DNA of 64,000 nt from JAZDRH01 sp047470865 (GTDB taxonomy: Bacteria; Pseudomonadota; Gammaproteobacteria; Pseudomonadales; Pseudomonadaceae): assembly GCF_047470865.1 (NCBI RefSeq), contig NZ_JAZDRH010000010.1, forward strand, positions 1 to 64,000, read 5' to 3'. Each line of letters begins with the position of its first letter. Position 1 is the first letter of the stretch. The notes beneath the pieces were generated by a model. The model was not told the origin of the DNA. It searched no databases and saw nothing but the letters and a program-made list of their open reading frames with translations. A program made the position numbers and the translations under genes. Shown here piece by piece: positions 1 to 7,922 of the stretch.

Positions 1-1
1 A

Positions 2-328
2 GAAAGTGTAGGAGTAATAGTTTCGTTCTTCTTAAGAAATTTAAAGCGATTTGAAAAATTTGAAAACCAATGGAAATATTACTTAAGCATTAAAGATTTA
101 AAGCCTAGAGATATAGCAGAGAGAACATTTGTAGATCTATTAGAGGAGAAGGTCAGAGATATTCCTTTAGCGTATAGAAAAGATATTGTAAGCTTTCTTG
201 AAAATAGCTCTAAAAACAAGTGGTACTTAAATTTAATACAAGAAATAAATAGCTTAGCTAAATATAGGCTTAATCAAATGTGCTTGATTTGCTGCTACTC
301 AAATCAAGCGCTATTATTTATTACTTAG
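2..328 (+). CDS. 3' end of an unrecognised gene
   Basis: An open frame runs from the window edge to a TAG at 326-328, giving the last 108 residues of a protein whose start lies outside. The visible part opens with a short hydrophobic stretch (VGVIVSFFL) and continues as a charged, helical-looking domain rich in Lys, Glu and Leu, as a cytoplasmic tail after a membrane segment would be. I do not recognise the family. Base composition is clearly more AT-rich than the genes further right. The last 15 or so codons run through a strong terminator hairpin (282-309), so the protein end may be poorly constrained or the frame may have lost an earlier stop. Confidence 0.5.
   Translation, partial: ESVGVIVSFFLRNLKRFEKFENQWKYYLSIKDLKPRDIAERTFVDLLEEKVRDIPLAYRKDIVSFLENSSKNKWYLNLIQEINSLAKYRLNQMCLICCYSNQALLFIT
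282..309. terminator. Bidirectional terminator hairpin
   Basis: Perfect 10-bp inverted repeat GCTTGATTTG / CAAATCAAGC with an 8-nt loop. It lies between the rightward partial gene and the leftward SUKH-like gene, so it probably ends both transcripts. T-rich sequence follows on the + strand (TATTATTTATT). Confidence 0.7.
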
Positions 329-799
329 CTTCCAATAACGCTCATAAGCAAGCAGAGCATCAGCTAAATTTGCATATCTCGCTTCGCCATTGCTGTCATA
401 TACCCATATTTCAGGCTCTATTTTTGAATCGAACCAAAGTAAGTAAATTTTCTCATTGGTGTCTGCGCTGCCTGCAAATAGGGACAGTCTATTTTTACGA
501 AATAAACTAGAAACTTCATCTTCCCAATACTCAGACGCACTCACCTGCATTGCTTTAATTTCGGCAAGCCTAGCATCTTGGACGTTACTCCATAGTGCTT
601 GTATTTCTTAACAAGAAAGCCAATGCCCAAATAGTTTAAAGCGCTCCTGCAACATGGGTGAAAGTGTTTTATAAATGTCTTTTTCTAATGTGGGTATGCT
701 ATGAACTGGCAATTCAGGCGGTTCAAGATCAGTTGCTGCAGCATCTAACTCTATTTGTGCACTGTTTATCAGCTGATTAATCATAGCCTCTCTCAGCAT
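314..799 (-). pseudogene. SUKH (SMI1/KNR4)-like gene interrupted by an in-frame TAA
   Basis: Two leftward open frames, 608-799 (63 codons) and 314-607 (97 codons), are in the same frame and separated only by one TAA at 608-610. Joined, they give about 160 residues, the usual size of SMI1/KNR4 (SUKH) proteins. The C-terminal part has the look of that family: a YLLWFDS strand, an EPEIWVYDSNGEARY turn and a final LADALLAY helix. SUKH proteins often act as immunity proteins for polymorphic toxins; no toxin gene is visible here. The downstream half could restart at ATG 550, but would lack the first half of the fold. It is most likely a decayed gene; a base-calling error is the alternative. The family call is by eye and moderate. 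Confidence 0.5.
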
Positions 800-852
800 A
801 GTAAGCAGGAGCTGTGCGCTATTAAGTATCTATGGTTAGGCATAGCATAGAA

Positions 853-879
853 GTACAGCCGATTAATTATCGGCCGTAC
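853..879 (-). terminator. Hairpin over the miaE stop codon
   Basis: Arms GTACAGCCGAT and ATCGGCCGTAC pair over 11 positions with a single A/C mismatch and a TAATT loop. The structure spans the end of miaE. No U-run follows on the minus strand, so it may stabilise the 3' end rather than terminate. Confidence 0.4.
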
Positions 880-1522
880 TACCACTATGAAAGCGGAATT
901 TATCATCTGGTGTAAGAATAGCTTGGCGTTCCACTTCTGCAAAAAGTGCTACACGTTCTGCAATTGGCTCTTTGCTATAGAGTTGGGCCAGTTTTAAATA
1001 GTCTTGGTAATGACGTGATTCTGATTTTAGTAGATTAAAATAAAACTTCTGTAGTTCTTCATCCAAAAAAGGTGCAATACGAAAAAAACGCTCACAAGAA
1101 CGGGCCTCCACAAAAGCGCCAATAATCAAAGTATCAATCAAGCGTTCGGGTTCTTTTTGGCGCACATGTTCATGCAGGCGTTTGGCATAAAGTGAGGCAC
1201 TCAGCTGAGTGTACTTAATGCCCCGTTTTTTCATAATGGCCGTTACTTGTTCAAAATGACGCAATTCTTCACGGGCTAACCGTGACATTTTCTGCTGCAA
1301 TTCTTCTTTTTCGGCGTAGCGAAACATCAGTGTTACAGCCATGCCTGCAGCTTTTTTTTCGCAATTAGCATGGTCAATAAGTAGTTCTTTGGGATGATTT
1401 TTAGCAGCTTCTATCCAACTTTGTGGAGTACTGCATTTTAAGAAGGTTTCGATTTCTGGTAAAAGTTGCATAGTAATGTCAGTAAGCCTAGAAATTTCTT
1501 GCATTATAGGCGCGAATGACAA
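863..1522 (-). CDS. miaE: tRNA-(ms2io6A) hydroxylase MiaE
   Basis: Non-haem diiron monooxygenase that hydroxylates the isopentenyl group of 2-methylthio-N6-isopentenyladenosine at tRNA position 37. The ferritin-like four-helix iron ligands are visible: E55 (DHANCEKKA), the ExxH pair E86/H89 (EELRHFEQ), E139 (FVEARSCERF) and the second ExxH pair E168/H171 (SESRHYQDY). The frame opens at a TTG (1522); family alignments usually begin near the MQLLPEIETFL segment, so the start may be one of the internal ATGs (1504 or 1471). No clear Shine-Dalgarno separates these options. It is divergent from the uspE-like gene and lies upstream of the broken SUKH-like gene. Confidence 0.88.
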   Translation of the reverse strand: MSFAPIMQEISRLTDITMQLLPEIETFLKCSTPQSWIEAAKNHPKELLIDHANCEKKAAGMAVTLMFRYAEKEELQQKMSRLAREELRHFEQVTAIMKKRGIKYTQLSASLYAKRLHEHVRQKEPERLIDTLIIGAFVEARSCERFFRIAPFLDEELQKFYFNLLKSESRHYQDYLKLAQLYSKEPIAERVALFAEVERQAILTPDDKFRFHSGSTADN

Positions 1523-1542
1523 TGACTACCAAACTCAACTGG

Positions 1543-1586
1543 TTGATATATATCAGCCCCCACTGGGTCAAAAGTGACATCATACT
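1543..1586 (+). promoter_or_regulatory. Anr/FNR box and -10 element of the uspE-like gene
   Basis: TTGATATATATCAG at 1543-1556 matches the Anr/FNR consensus TTGAT-N4-ATCAA at all but the last base. A CATACT -10 candidate sits at 1581-1586. A start site near 1591 puts the box centre at about -41.5, the classic class II activation position. It lies 67 bp upstream of a tandem Usp gene, a gene class known to be Anr-controlled in Pseudomonas. It could also act on miaE in the other direction. Confidence 0.65.
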
Positions 1587-1622
1587 AGTCACAGGACCTT
1601 ACCCAGCAGTGAAGAGGCAGCT

Positions 1623-2483
1623 ATGCATACAATTAAGCGGATTTTAGTCGTTATCAAACCCAACCAACCAGAAGGCCTAGCACTAAAGCGCGCTAAACTT
1701 ATTGCGAAAGCTAATAATTGCAGCCTGCATTTATTAGTCTGTGACCGTAATAATGAATGGACTGCTTACCTTACTGATATGGCAAAAGCATTAACCGATG
1801 AAGGCTTTGAAGTTACTCATCAAAATGCCTGGAAAGACAGTTATCACGAAACCATTATCGCGGCACAACAAGCACAAGATTGCGGCTTAGTTATTAAGCA
1901 GCATTTTCCAGAGAATCCTTTGAAAAAAGCCTTACTCACACCGGATGACTGGAAGCTACTTCGCTACTGCCCAGCGCCGGTGATGATTGCTAAAACAGAT
2001 ACTTCTTGGGAAGGCGGTACTATTTTAGCTTCGGTTGATGTGGGGAATAACGATCCAGAGCACAAAGCGCTACACAGCAGTATTGTTGCCGCTGGTTTAG
2101 ATATGGTGAATGTTACTAAAGGGCATCTAGAGCTATTTACGGCTCATCCATCACCTATGCTATCTGCAGCTGACCCAACCTTCCAGTTGCGTGAAACAAT
2201 TGAAACGCGCTATCGCAAGCTATGCGAAGACTTTATCCATGGTTTTGATCTAAAACCTGAGCAAATGCATGTCAAAGAAGGCCCTGCGGATATTTTAATT
2301 CCGCGTATGGCGCATGCACAAAAAGCAGTGCTCACTATTTTAGGTACAGTAGCGCGCACTGGCTTATCCGGTGCACTTATTGGCAATACGGCTGAAGTGG
2401 TATTAGATGCCATTGAAACTGATGTTCTTGTATTAAAGCCACAAGACCGCATTGACCAGCTTAAAGCTGAGCTAAAAAAATAG
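1623..2483 (+). CDS. uspE: Tandem universal stress protein (UspE type)
   Basis: Soluble cytoplasmic stress protein with two Usp domains in tandem (about residues 1-130 and 150-280). The first opens with the typical beta strand IKRILVVIKP. The second carries the GTVARTGLSGALIGNTAE loop (about 241-258), which resembles the nucleotide-binding G-x2-G-x9-G-S/T motif. Length 286 is close to the usual UspE length of about 315. GAGGCAG just upstream serves as ribosome binding site for ATG 1623. The Anr/FNR box upstream suggests induction when oxygen is low. A strong terminator follows, so it is monocistronic. Confidence 0.85.
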   Translation: MHTIKRILVVIKPNQPEGLALKRAKLIAKANNCSLHLLVCDRNNEWTAYLTDMAKALTDEGFEVTHQNAWKDSYHETIIAAQQAQDCGLVIKQHFPENPLKKALLTPDDWKLLRYCPAPVMIAKTDTSWEGGTILASVDVGNNDPEHKALHSSIVAAGLDMVNVTKGHLELFTAHPSPMLSAADPTFQLRETIETRYRKLCEDFIHGFDLKPEQMHVKEGPADILIPRMAHAQKAVLTILGTVARTGLSGALIGNTAEVVLDAIETDVLVLKPQDRIDQLKAELKK

Positions 2484-2503
2484 GTTTTAAATAACACTAT
2501 TCA

Positions 2504-2532
2504 CCGCCGTCCTTGTGACGGCGGTTTTGTTT
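2504..2532 (+). terminator. Rho-independent terminator of the uspE-like gene
   Basis: CCGCCGTC / GACGGCGG 8-bp perfect stem, 5-nt loop CTTGT, followed by TTTTGTTT. Confidence 0.9.
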
Positions 2533-2585
2533 ATCCGCTATACTTTCAGCGTTAATAATTAAAAGTACAACTGAGGGTAGCTGTT

Positions 2586-3212
2586 ATGAGTTGGTTTACC
2601 ATCTTACTCTTTATTCCTGCTTGCTTTGCTTTAAACATGGCACCAGGCCCTAACAATCTGTTATCAATGAATAATGCCCGTTGCTATGGCATTAGAATTT
2701 CTTGTTTAGCTGGTATTGGCCGCCTTGCTGCCTTTATTGGCATGATCGCTTTAACTGCTATGGGATTGGCCAGTTTACTCTATACCTCCGAATTACTATT
2801 TAATGTGGTCAAGGTTTTGGGAGCGTTGTACCTATTTTGGCTGGCTTACCAGCTATGGCGTGCTCCAAAGGCAGAACTAGAAAGCCCTGCAGTTAATTCA
2901 CGCAGCCTGTTTGGCTTAATGCAACAAGAGTTTTTATTAGCGGCTGGTAATCCTAAAGCCATTCTAATTTTTACTGTTTTTTTACCTCAGTTTGTTGACT
3001 TATCTGCAGGTAATATCAGCTTCCAGTTTTTTATTTTAGGCAGCCTATTTATTGCAATGGAGTGCATTGCTATTTTCCTATATGCACTTTTTGGCAGTTT
3101 GTTACGCCACTGGTTCGCCAAACCTGCTATGAAGCAACTATTTAACCGTAGCTGTGCTTCATTGTTAGCCAGTGCTGGAGTGGGCTTATTATTTGCCAAG
3201 CGCACTAACTAA
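2586..3212 (+). CDS. LysE/RhtB-family exporter
   Basis: Inner-membrane exporter of the LysE superfamily, which typically moves amino acids or related compounds out of the cell. The protein is 208 residues, mostly hydrophobic, with about six membrane segments and the family motif near the N-terminus (NMAPGPNNLLSMNNA). Close to half of its residues match the second LysE-type gene at 48493-49116, including the distinctive GIGRLAAFIGMIALTAMGLA and GNPKAILIFT segments, so the two are paralogues. The substrate is unknown. It is followed 18 bp later by yjaB on the same strand and may share a transcript with it. Confidence 0.8.
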   Translation: MSWFTILLFIPACFALNMAPGPNNLLSMNNARCYGIRISCLAGIGRLAAFIGMIALTAMGLASLLYTSELLFNVVKVLGALYLFWLAYQLWRAPKAELESPAVNSRSLFGLMQQEFLLAAGNPKAILIFTVFLPQFVDLSAGNISFQFFILGSLFIAMECIAIFLYALFGSLLRHWFAKPAMKQLFNRSCASLLASAGVGLLFAKRTN

Positions 3213-3230
3213 AAGGCCTAGGATAAAAAG

Positions 3231-3668
3231 ATGCTAACACTTACCACTCCCTCCGCAGATGATTATCTGCAACTTATTCGCATTTGGGAAAGTGCCGTAC
3301 GAGCCACCCATGATTTTCTACCGGAGGAAGAGATACAAGCACTCAAACCGCTAATTCTTAACCAGTATTTTGATGCTGTAAGCTTAACCTGCGCGCGCTC
3401 TAGCACTGGAGAAATGCTTGGTTTTTGCGGTGTACATGAGGGTAATATTGAGATGCTCTTTGTTTCGGCTACGGCTCGCGGCCAAGGTGTCGGTAAGTTT
3501 TTAGCGTCACAGGCGATACAACAAGGGGCTTATAAAGTGGATGTGAATGAACAAAATCCTCAGGCTATTGGTTTCTATCAACACCTTGGTTTTAAGCAAA
3601 TAGCTCGTTCAGCACTAGATGGGCAGGGAAAACCCTACCCTTTATTGCATATGCAGCTTAATGGCTAG
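3231..3668 (+). CDS. yjaB: GNAT acetyltransferase, YjaB-like
   Basis: Cytosolic GNAT-fold N-acetyltransferase. The acetyl-CoA pyrophosphate loop is RGQGVGK at 83-89, and the NEQNPQAIGFYQHLGFK segment at about 106-122 is motif B. The order of segments (ATHDFL near residue 26, LFVSATARGQGVGK, NEQN, GKPYPLLHM at the end) follows E. coli YjaB closely. The acceptor substrate is not settled for the family. Its 3' end overlaps the convergent methyltransferase gene by 11 bp. Confidence 0.8.
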   Translation: MLTLTTPSADDYLQLIRIWESAVRATHDFLPEEEIQALKPLILNQYFDAVSLTCARSSTGEMLGFCGVHEGNIEMLFVSATARGQGVGKFLASQAIQQGAYKVDVNEQNPQAIGFYQHLGFKQIARSALDGQGKPYPLLHMQLNG

Positions 3669-4803
3669 CGGCATTATCCCTTAGCAAAATCCACAACGAA
3701 GTCACCTCTGCACTTCTCACGCTGTGTAATGGATCTGTTTGATCTTGGCTTCGTTTGTGGTTTGGCTGAATATCTAAACGCTGCTGTACACATAATCCTG
3801 CTTGGCTGATCCACTCCAGTAGCGTCTCTCTACTGCGTAATCCAAGACGTTCAGCAAGATCAGAAAGAATCAACCATACCTGCCCTTGCTCGGCTAAATA
3901 GTGAGTTACTTGGTTTAAAAAACGTTTTAGCATCCGACTATCGGGATCATAGACAGCATATTCAATGGCTGAACTAGGCTTACCTGGTAACCATGGTGGA
4001 TTACAGACAATCAGCTGGGCTTTTTCAGTGGTATCGGGGAAAAGATCAGCCTTGATAATGTCTATTTGCGTTAAGGCAAGGCTTTCTTTGGTCTGTTGCG
4101 CACAGGCTAAAGCGCTCGGATTAATATCTGTTGCTAGCACTTTGGCAATACCGCGCTTAGCTAGCATAGCTGCCAGCACTCCTGTGCCTGTGCCTATATC
4201 CATCGCTAAATTACAATTGGCTGGCAATTTAGCCTGGGTTAGCAAATCTAAATACTCACTGCGCATAGGTGCAAATACCGCATAATGCGGATAAATAGAT
4301 GCATTCAATGCAGGAATAAACACGCCTTTACGGCGCCATTCATAAGCCCCTATTAGGCCTTGTAATTGACGCAGTGAAATAAGGCAAGGATAAGCATTAC
4401 TAGGCCCTAAAGCCTGTGTGCAAGCCTCACTTACATCAGGTGCACGACGCAAAGTGCAAACATAATTTGGATCTAAGGCTAACAGCAACAAACCTAACAT
4501 TTGCGCTTTTTGTGCTTGACGCTGGCGAACTTGATGAAAAGCTTGAGTGATATCTTCAGCAAGCTTTTTTTGCTGCTGACGTTTATCTATACGTCTTGCG
4601 ACAGCTTGCAATAGTTGTCGAGCATTTTGAAAATCCCCTTGCCATACTAATGCATTGCCTTGACTTACATGCTTAAAAGCAACATCTGCATTCATGTTAT
4701 CGTCAGCAACTAGTAAGTGCTTTGGGGGTTTTTGTTGATTTTCACTGAGCCAGCGCCACTGCTGTTCTTGCCATGTGATAAATACAGTGTGCTTTTCGCT
4801 CAT
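3658..4803 (-). CDS. Class I SAM-dependent methyltransferase (PrmC/RlmG-like)
   Basis: Rossmann-fold methyltransferase with the MTS-type domain. Numbered from an upstream GTG (4809), motif I is DIGTGTG at 204-210 and motif IV is NPPW at 270-273, the signature of enzymes that methylate planar amino groups (Gln, adenine or guanine N). An N-terminal region of about 170 residues, rich in Gln and Lys, precedes the catalytic domain, as in RlmG/RsmC-type rRNA guanine methyltransferases and some pseudomonad homologues. ATG 4803 is preferred because CAGG lies 8 nt before it; GTG 4809 is too close to that site. The substrate (rRNA, protein Gln or other) cannot be decided here. Confidence 0.7.
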   Translation of the reverse strand: MSEKHTVFITWQEQQWRWLSENQQKPPKHLLVADDNMNADVAFKHVSQGNALVWQGDFQNARQLLQAVARRIDKRQQQKKLAEDITQAFHQVRQRQAQKAQMLGLLLLALDPNYVCTLRRAPDVSEACTQALGPSNAYPCLISLRQLQGLIGAYEWRRKGVFIPALNASIYPHYAVFAPMRSEYLDLLTQAKLPANCNLAMDIGTGTGVLAAMLAKRGIAKVLATDINPSALACAQQTKESLALTQIDIIKADLFPDTTEKAQLIVCNPPWLPGKPSSAIEYAVYDPDSRMLKRFLNQVTHYLAEQGQVWLILSDLAERLGLRSRETLLEWISQAGLCVQQRLDIQPNHKRSQDQTDPLHSVRSAEVTSLWILLRDNAASH

Positions 4804-4850
4804 AACCACAACCTGAAAACATAAAAGCCTAAGAATAGCTTAAATGCTGG

Positions 4851-5561
4851 CTAAAAGCCTGAAAATTGCGCAGCGCAACCATCATATTCTAATTTGCCAT
4901 CTAATATAGCCAAGGTACGCTGTGCCATTTTACTTAAAGACAGGTCATGCGTTACCAAAATCACAGCACATTTTTGCTGTTGATTGAGCTGGGCGAATAA
5001 CTCAAAAATAGCTTGTGCATTACGGCTGTCTAAGTTGCCGGTTGGCTCATCCGCTAACAGCAGCTTTGGTTTATTCATTAACGCACGGGCAATAGCCACC
5101 CGCTGTTGTTGCCCACCTGATAATTGATTGGCAGGACGTTGCATAACTGCTGACAAACCAACTTGCTCAAGTAAATGTACAGCATAGTCCTTTTGCTCTT
5201 TATTGGGTCGCCCCCGCCCAAGCATGCACGGCATTAAAACATTTTCTATGGCAGTAAACGCATTCAGCAAATGATGAAATTGGAAAACAAATCCTAAATG
5301 TTGGTTGCGCAATTGCGTCAATTGCACATCAGATAAATGCTCTGTATTTTGCCCTAAAAGCTTGAGCTGGCCAGTGCTGGCTGTATCTAACAAGCCCAGT
5401 ATATTTAATAAGGTGCTCTTACCTGAGCCAGAAGGTCCTACTAGTGCAATAAACTCACCCGCTTTTACATTAAATGAAATATCTGTAAGAACCTGCTGTG
5501 CTAGCTTAGTATGGCCATTAAAGGTTTTGCCTAGCTGATCTAAAATTAATAATTCAGACAT
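4851..5561 (-). CDS. ABC exporter ATPase (LolD/MacB/DevA class)
   Basis: ATP-binding subunit of the exporter encoded with the two genes just upstream. Counting from ATG 5561: Walker A GPSGSGKS at 42-49, signature LSGGQQQ at 147-153, Walker B with LLLADEPTG at 167-175. The frame is open further upstream, but ATG 5561 fits the family N-terminus and has AAGGGCG before it. This start lies inside the end of the permease gene (8-bp overlap), which points to translational coupling. LolD, MacB-type and DevA ATPases are hard to tell apart by sequence; the HlyD adaptor favours the Mac/Dev type of export. Confidence 0.85.
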   Translation of the reverse strand: MSELLILDQLGKTFNGHTKLAQQVLTDISFNVKAGEFIALVGPSGSGKSTLLNILGLLDTASTGQLKLLGQNTEHLSDVQLTQLRNQHLGFVFQFHHLLNAFTAIENVLMPCMLGRGRPNKEQKDYAVHLLEQVGLSAVMQRPANQLSGGQQQRVAIARALMNKPKLLLADEPTGNLDSRNAQAIFELFAQLNQQQKCAVILVTHDLSLSKMAQRTLAILDGKLEYDGCAAQFSGF

Positions 5562-6771
5562 TATGAATCGCCCTTGCTGGTTGCAATAAAGCCGCACGAC
5601 GAGCGGGCCAGGCGGCAGCAAGGATGCCACTTATGACAGATAACAGTAAAGTATAAGCAATGAGTGTGATAGAAACCTCAGCTGTAAATAAACTGGCTGC
5701 AAAGTAATTAAAAGCATGTACTAAGACAGAACCGATTAAACAGCCTAGCATAGCGCCTAGTAAGGCTAATGCCCCGCCTTGCATAAGAAAAACAGTTAAA
5801 ATTAACCTTCGTGTGCCTCCCATAGCTCGCAAAATGCCAATTTCTCGAGTCCGTTGGGTAACGCTCACTGCCAACACACTGGCAATGCCAAAAATAACCG
5901 AGATGGCAATAAACAGACGAATTACTTGGGTAGCCATGCTTTGTGATTTCAGCGCATTCAGCATTTGGCTGTTATTTTTCATCCAGCTTTCTGCTTTTAA
6001 AGCGGTACGCAATTCTAGCTGTTGAGCAATAGACTCGGCCTGGAAAATATTGTTAATACGTAAATCTATGCCTGTAACTGCTCCTGGCATATCCAGTAAT
6101 GCTTGGCTTTGTTTTAAATCGGTATAGACATAGCGCGCGTCTAAATCACGCACACCAATTTGAAAGATACCCACTACCCGCACTGTTGTTGCATGCTGAG
6201 CAGCCTCTAAACGAAATTTATCACCTATACGCAACCCTAGATTCTGTGCTAATTGCTGACCAATAAGCACATCTCCTTCTCCCAGTTTTAATCGGCCTTG
6301 CTTAAGATAAGCAGGCAGATCAATCACTTGCAGATAGCGATTTAAGTCTATGCCCATTAAAGCTATTGATTTTCGCGTCATAGCGCGCTCTGCAGTTGCT
6401 GGGCCTGAAATAGAAGGCGAGACTGCGGTTAATTCGGGCAGCTTATCTAAATGCTCTAGCCATAGCTGCCAATTAGCAATAGAACGTAAACGCTGAGCAC
6501 GTGGCGTATGTAAAAGAATATCCTGTGTCTGAACCTGAGCACTTAATAGATTACGTTCTTGGGCAGCTTCTAGTCTTAAATGCGCTTGGGTGCCTAATGT
6601 TCGATCAATAACATTCGCTTGCAGCCCAGAAATAATAGAAGTGATAAAAACAACCACCGCTGTGCCTATCGCAATGCCAAGACAAATCAGCGAGGTTTGC
6701 AGCAGATTCTGCCGCAAAAAACGCTGTGCAAGTTGCCATGCCGACCAAAGCATAGCCGTTAGTCTTGCCAT
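5554..6771 (-). CDS. ABC exporter permease, FtsX/MacB type
   Basis: Membrane subunit, 405 residues, with one N-terminal membrane helix (about 20-45), a periplasmic domain of about 220 residues, and three C-terminal helices, the FtsX/LolCE/MacB topology. The segment ending TREIGILRAMGGTRRLI (about 310-326) is the cytoplasmic coupling helix region typical of the family. The start at ATG 6771 overlaps the end of the HlyD-type adaptor gene by 13 bp; an internal ATG at 6753 is a possible alternative. The set adaptor-permease-ATPase in one operon resembles DevBCA. The exported substrate is unknown. Confidence 0.8.
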   Translation of the reverse strand: MARLTAMLWSAWQLAQRFLRQNLLQTSLICLGIAIGTAVVVFITSIISGLQANVIDRTLGTQAHLRLEAAQERNLLSAQVQTQDILLHTPRAQRLRSIANWQLWLEHLDKLPELTAVSPSISGPATAERAMTRKSIALMGIDLNRYLQVIDLPAYLKQGRLKLGEGDVLIGQQLAQNLGLRIGDKFRLEAAQHATTVRVVGIFQIGVRDLDARYVYTDLKQSQALLDMPGAVTGIDLRINNIFQAESIAQQLELRTALKAESWMKNNSQMLNALKSQSMATQVIRLFIAISVIFGIASVLAVSVTQRTREIGILRAMGGTRRLILTVFLMQGGALALLGAMLGCLIGSVLVHAFNYFAASLFTAEVSITLIAYTLLLSVISGILAAAWPARRAALLQPARAIHNV

Positions 6772-7913
6772 TTAGGGCGCAAACGCTGGTGCGCTTGTTC
6801 TGCTGTTATATCTAACAGCAAGTCATCTGCGGCTAAACCTTGGCTGATTTCACTGCGCCCTTCACTGCGGATTCCTAATTCAACAAACACTGGCTGCGCT
6901 TGGCCTGCTTGATAGCGCCAAACATAAGCCTGTTTGCCTTGCCAGCGAAGAAACTTATTATCCAGCACTAAGGTTTGCGGTTTGTGCTGCGTTAATATAC
7001 TGGTAGACACTGTCATACCTGAGCGCAACCAAGCAGCGGGCTGTTCTAAACGCAGGTGCACGTCTATAGTGCCTCTGGTACTGTCTAAAGCGGGCGCAAT
7101 AAAACTAACTTTGCCTTGAATTTCGCGCTCTGGATAAGCATCAGCAATAATCCATGCGGGCTGCCCTAAGGCAATAGGCGCGAGGCTTTTCTCGTCAAGC
7201 GCGAGCACGACTTCTAATGAATCTAAACTGGCCAATTCAAAAAGTACTTGTTGCGGCTGCACAACATCACCTTGCTCAACATTACGTTGCAAAATACGTC
7301 CTGCAAAAGGCGCGTAAATCATCGTTTTATCTAAGCGTGCCTGTGCCTCTGAGAGCGCTTGCAGGCTTTGCTGGCGCTCTGCACCTAAGGTTTGAAGCTG
7401 CTCAGTTTGTAGTTTGGCGCGTTGCAGGTTGGCTTGTAAGTCATGCACTTGGCGCTGGGTTTGCTCTAAACTTTCTGTTGATACCAAGCCTTTGGCAGCC
7501 AAAGCTTGGCGGCGAGTTAGTTCTTTTTGCGCTAAAGCTAAGCGTTTTTGCGCCTCTTCTAGGGTAACCTGTGCCACACCAACGCCTAGGCTGTCTAGTT
7601 GCTCTAACTTCGCTTGAGCTTGATTACGCAACGCTAACCAAGGCTGCTGCTCCAAACTCAGTAATAACTGCCCTTGTGTGACTAGATCACCTTCACGTAC
7701 ATGGCGCTGCTTAACAGTGCCCGTAATTTCAGCGCTGATCTGTGCTTGAATATCAAAACGCACTTCACCACTGGCAACAACCCATTGCTTAAGTGGCTGC
7801 ACAGTAACTTTTACTGCTGGCACTGTAGTGCCTTGCCATAGGTGCCAGCCAAAGCCCCAAATTAATGCCACCAGTAACAACAGGTTCAGCACAATAATCA
7901 GGGGACGACGCAT
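6759..7913 (-). CDS. HlyD/MacA-type periplasmic adaptor
   Basis: Membrane fusion protein of 384 residues: an N-terminal membrane anchor (about 5-25), a first lipoyl half (GEVRFDIQAQISAEITG and then VREGDLVTQGQLL), a long coiled-coil hairpin rich in Gln, Ala and Leu (about 100-200), the second lipoyl half, and a beta-barrel domain. It should link the FtsX-type permease to an outer-membrane channel such as a TolC homologue, which is not encoded in this window. AGGAGC before ATG 7913 is a good ribosome binding site. It is the first gene of the three-gene exporter operon. Confidence 0.85.
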   Translation of the reverse strand: MRRPLIIVLNLLLLVALIWGFGWHLWQGTTVPAVKVTVQPLKQWVVASGEVRFDIQAQISAEITGTVKQRHVREGDLVTQGQLLLSLEQQPWLALRNQAQAKLEQLDSLGVGVAQVTLEEAQKRLALAQKELTRRQALAAKGLVSTESLEQTQRQVHDLQANLQRAKLQTEQLQTLGAERQQSLQALSEAQARLDKTMIYAPFAGRILQRNVEQGDVVQPQQVLFELASLDSLEVVLALDEKSLAPIALGQPAWIIADAYPEREIQGKVSFIAPALDSTRGTIDVHLRLEQPAAWLRSGMTVSTSILTQHKPQTLVLDNKFLRWQGKQAYVWRYQAGQAQPVFVELGIRSEGRSEISQGLAADDLLLDITAEQAHQRLRPKWQD

Positions 7914-7922
7914 GCTTAGCTC

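Noticed and set aside
608..610. Stop-codon recoding (selenocysteine or pyrrolysine) in the SUKH-like gene
   Set aside because: The codon is TAA, which is not recoded to either amino acid, and no supporting element is present.
1569..1592. GTGAC-N11-GTCAC repeat upstream of the uspE-like gene as a CRP/Vfr site
   Set aside because: The half-site spacing is too long for a CRP-type site (TGTGA-N6-TCACA).
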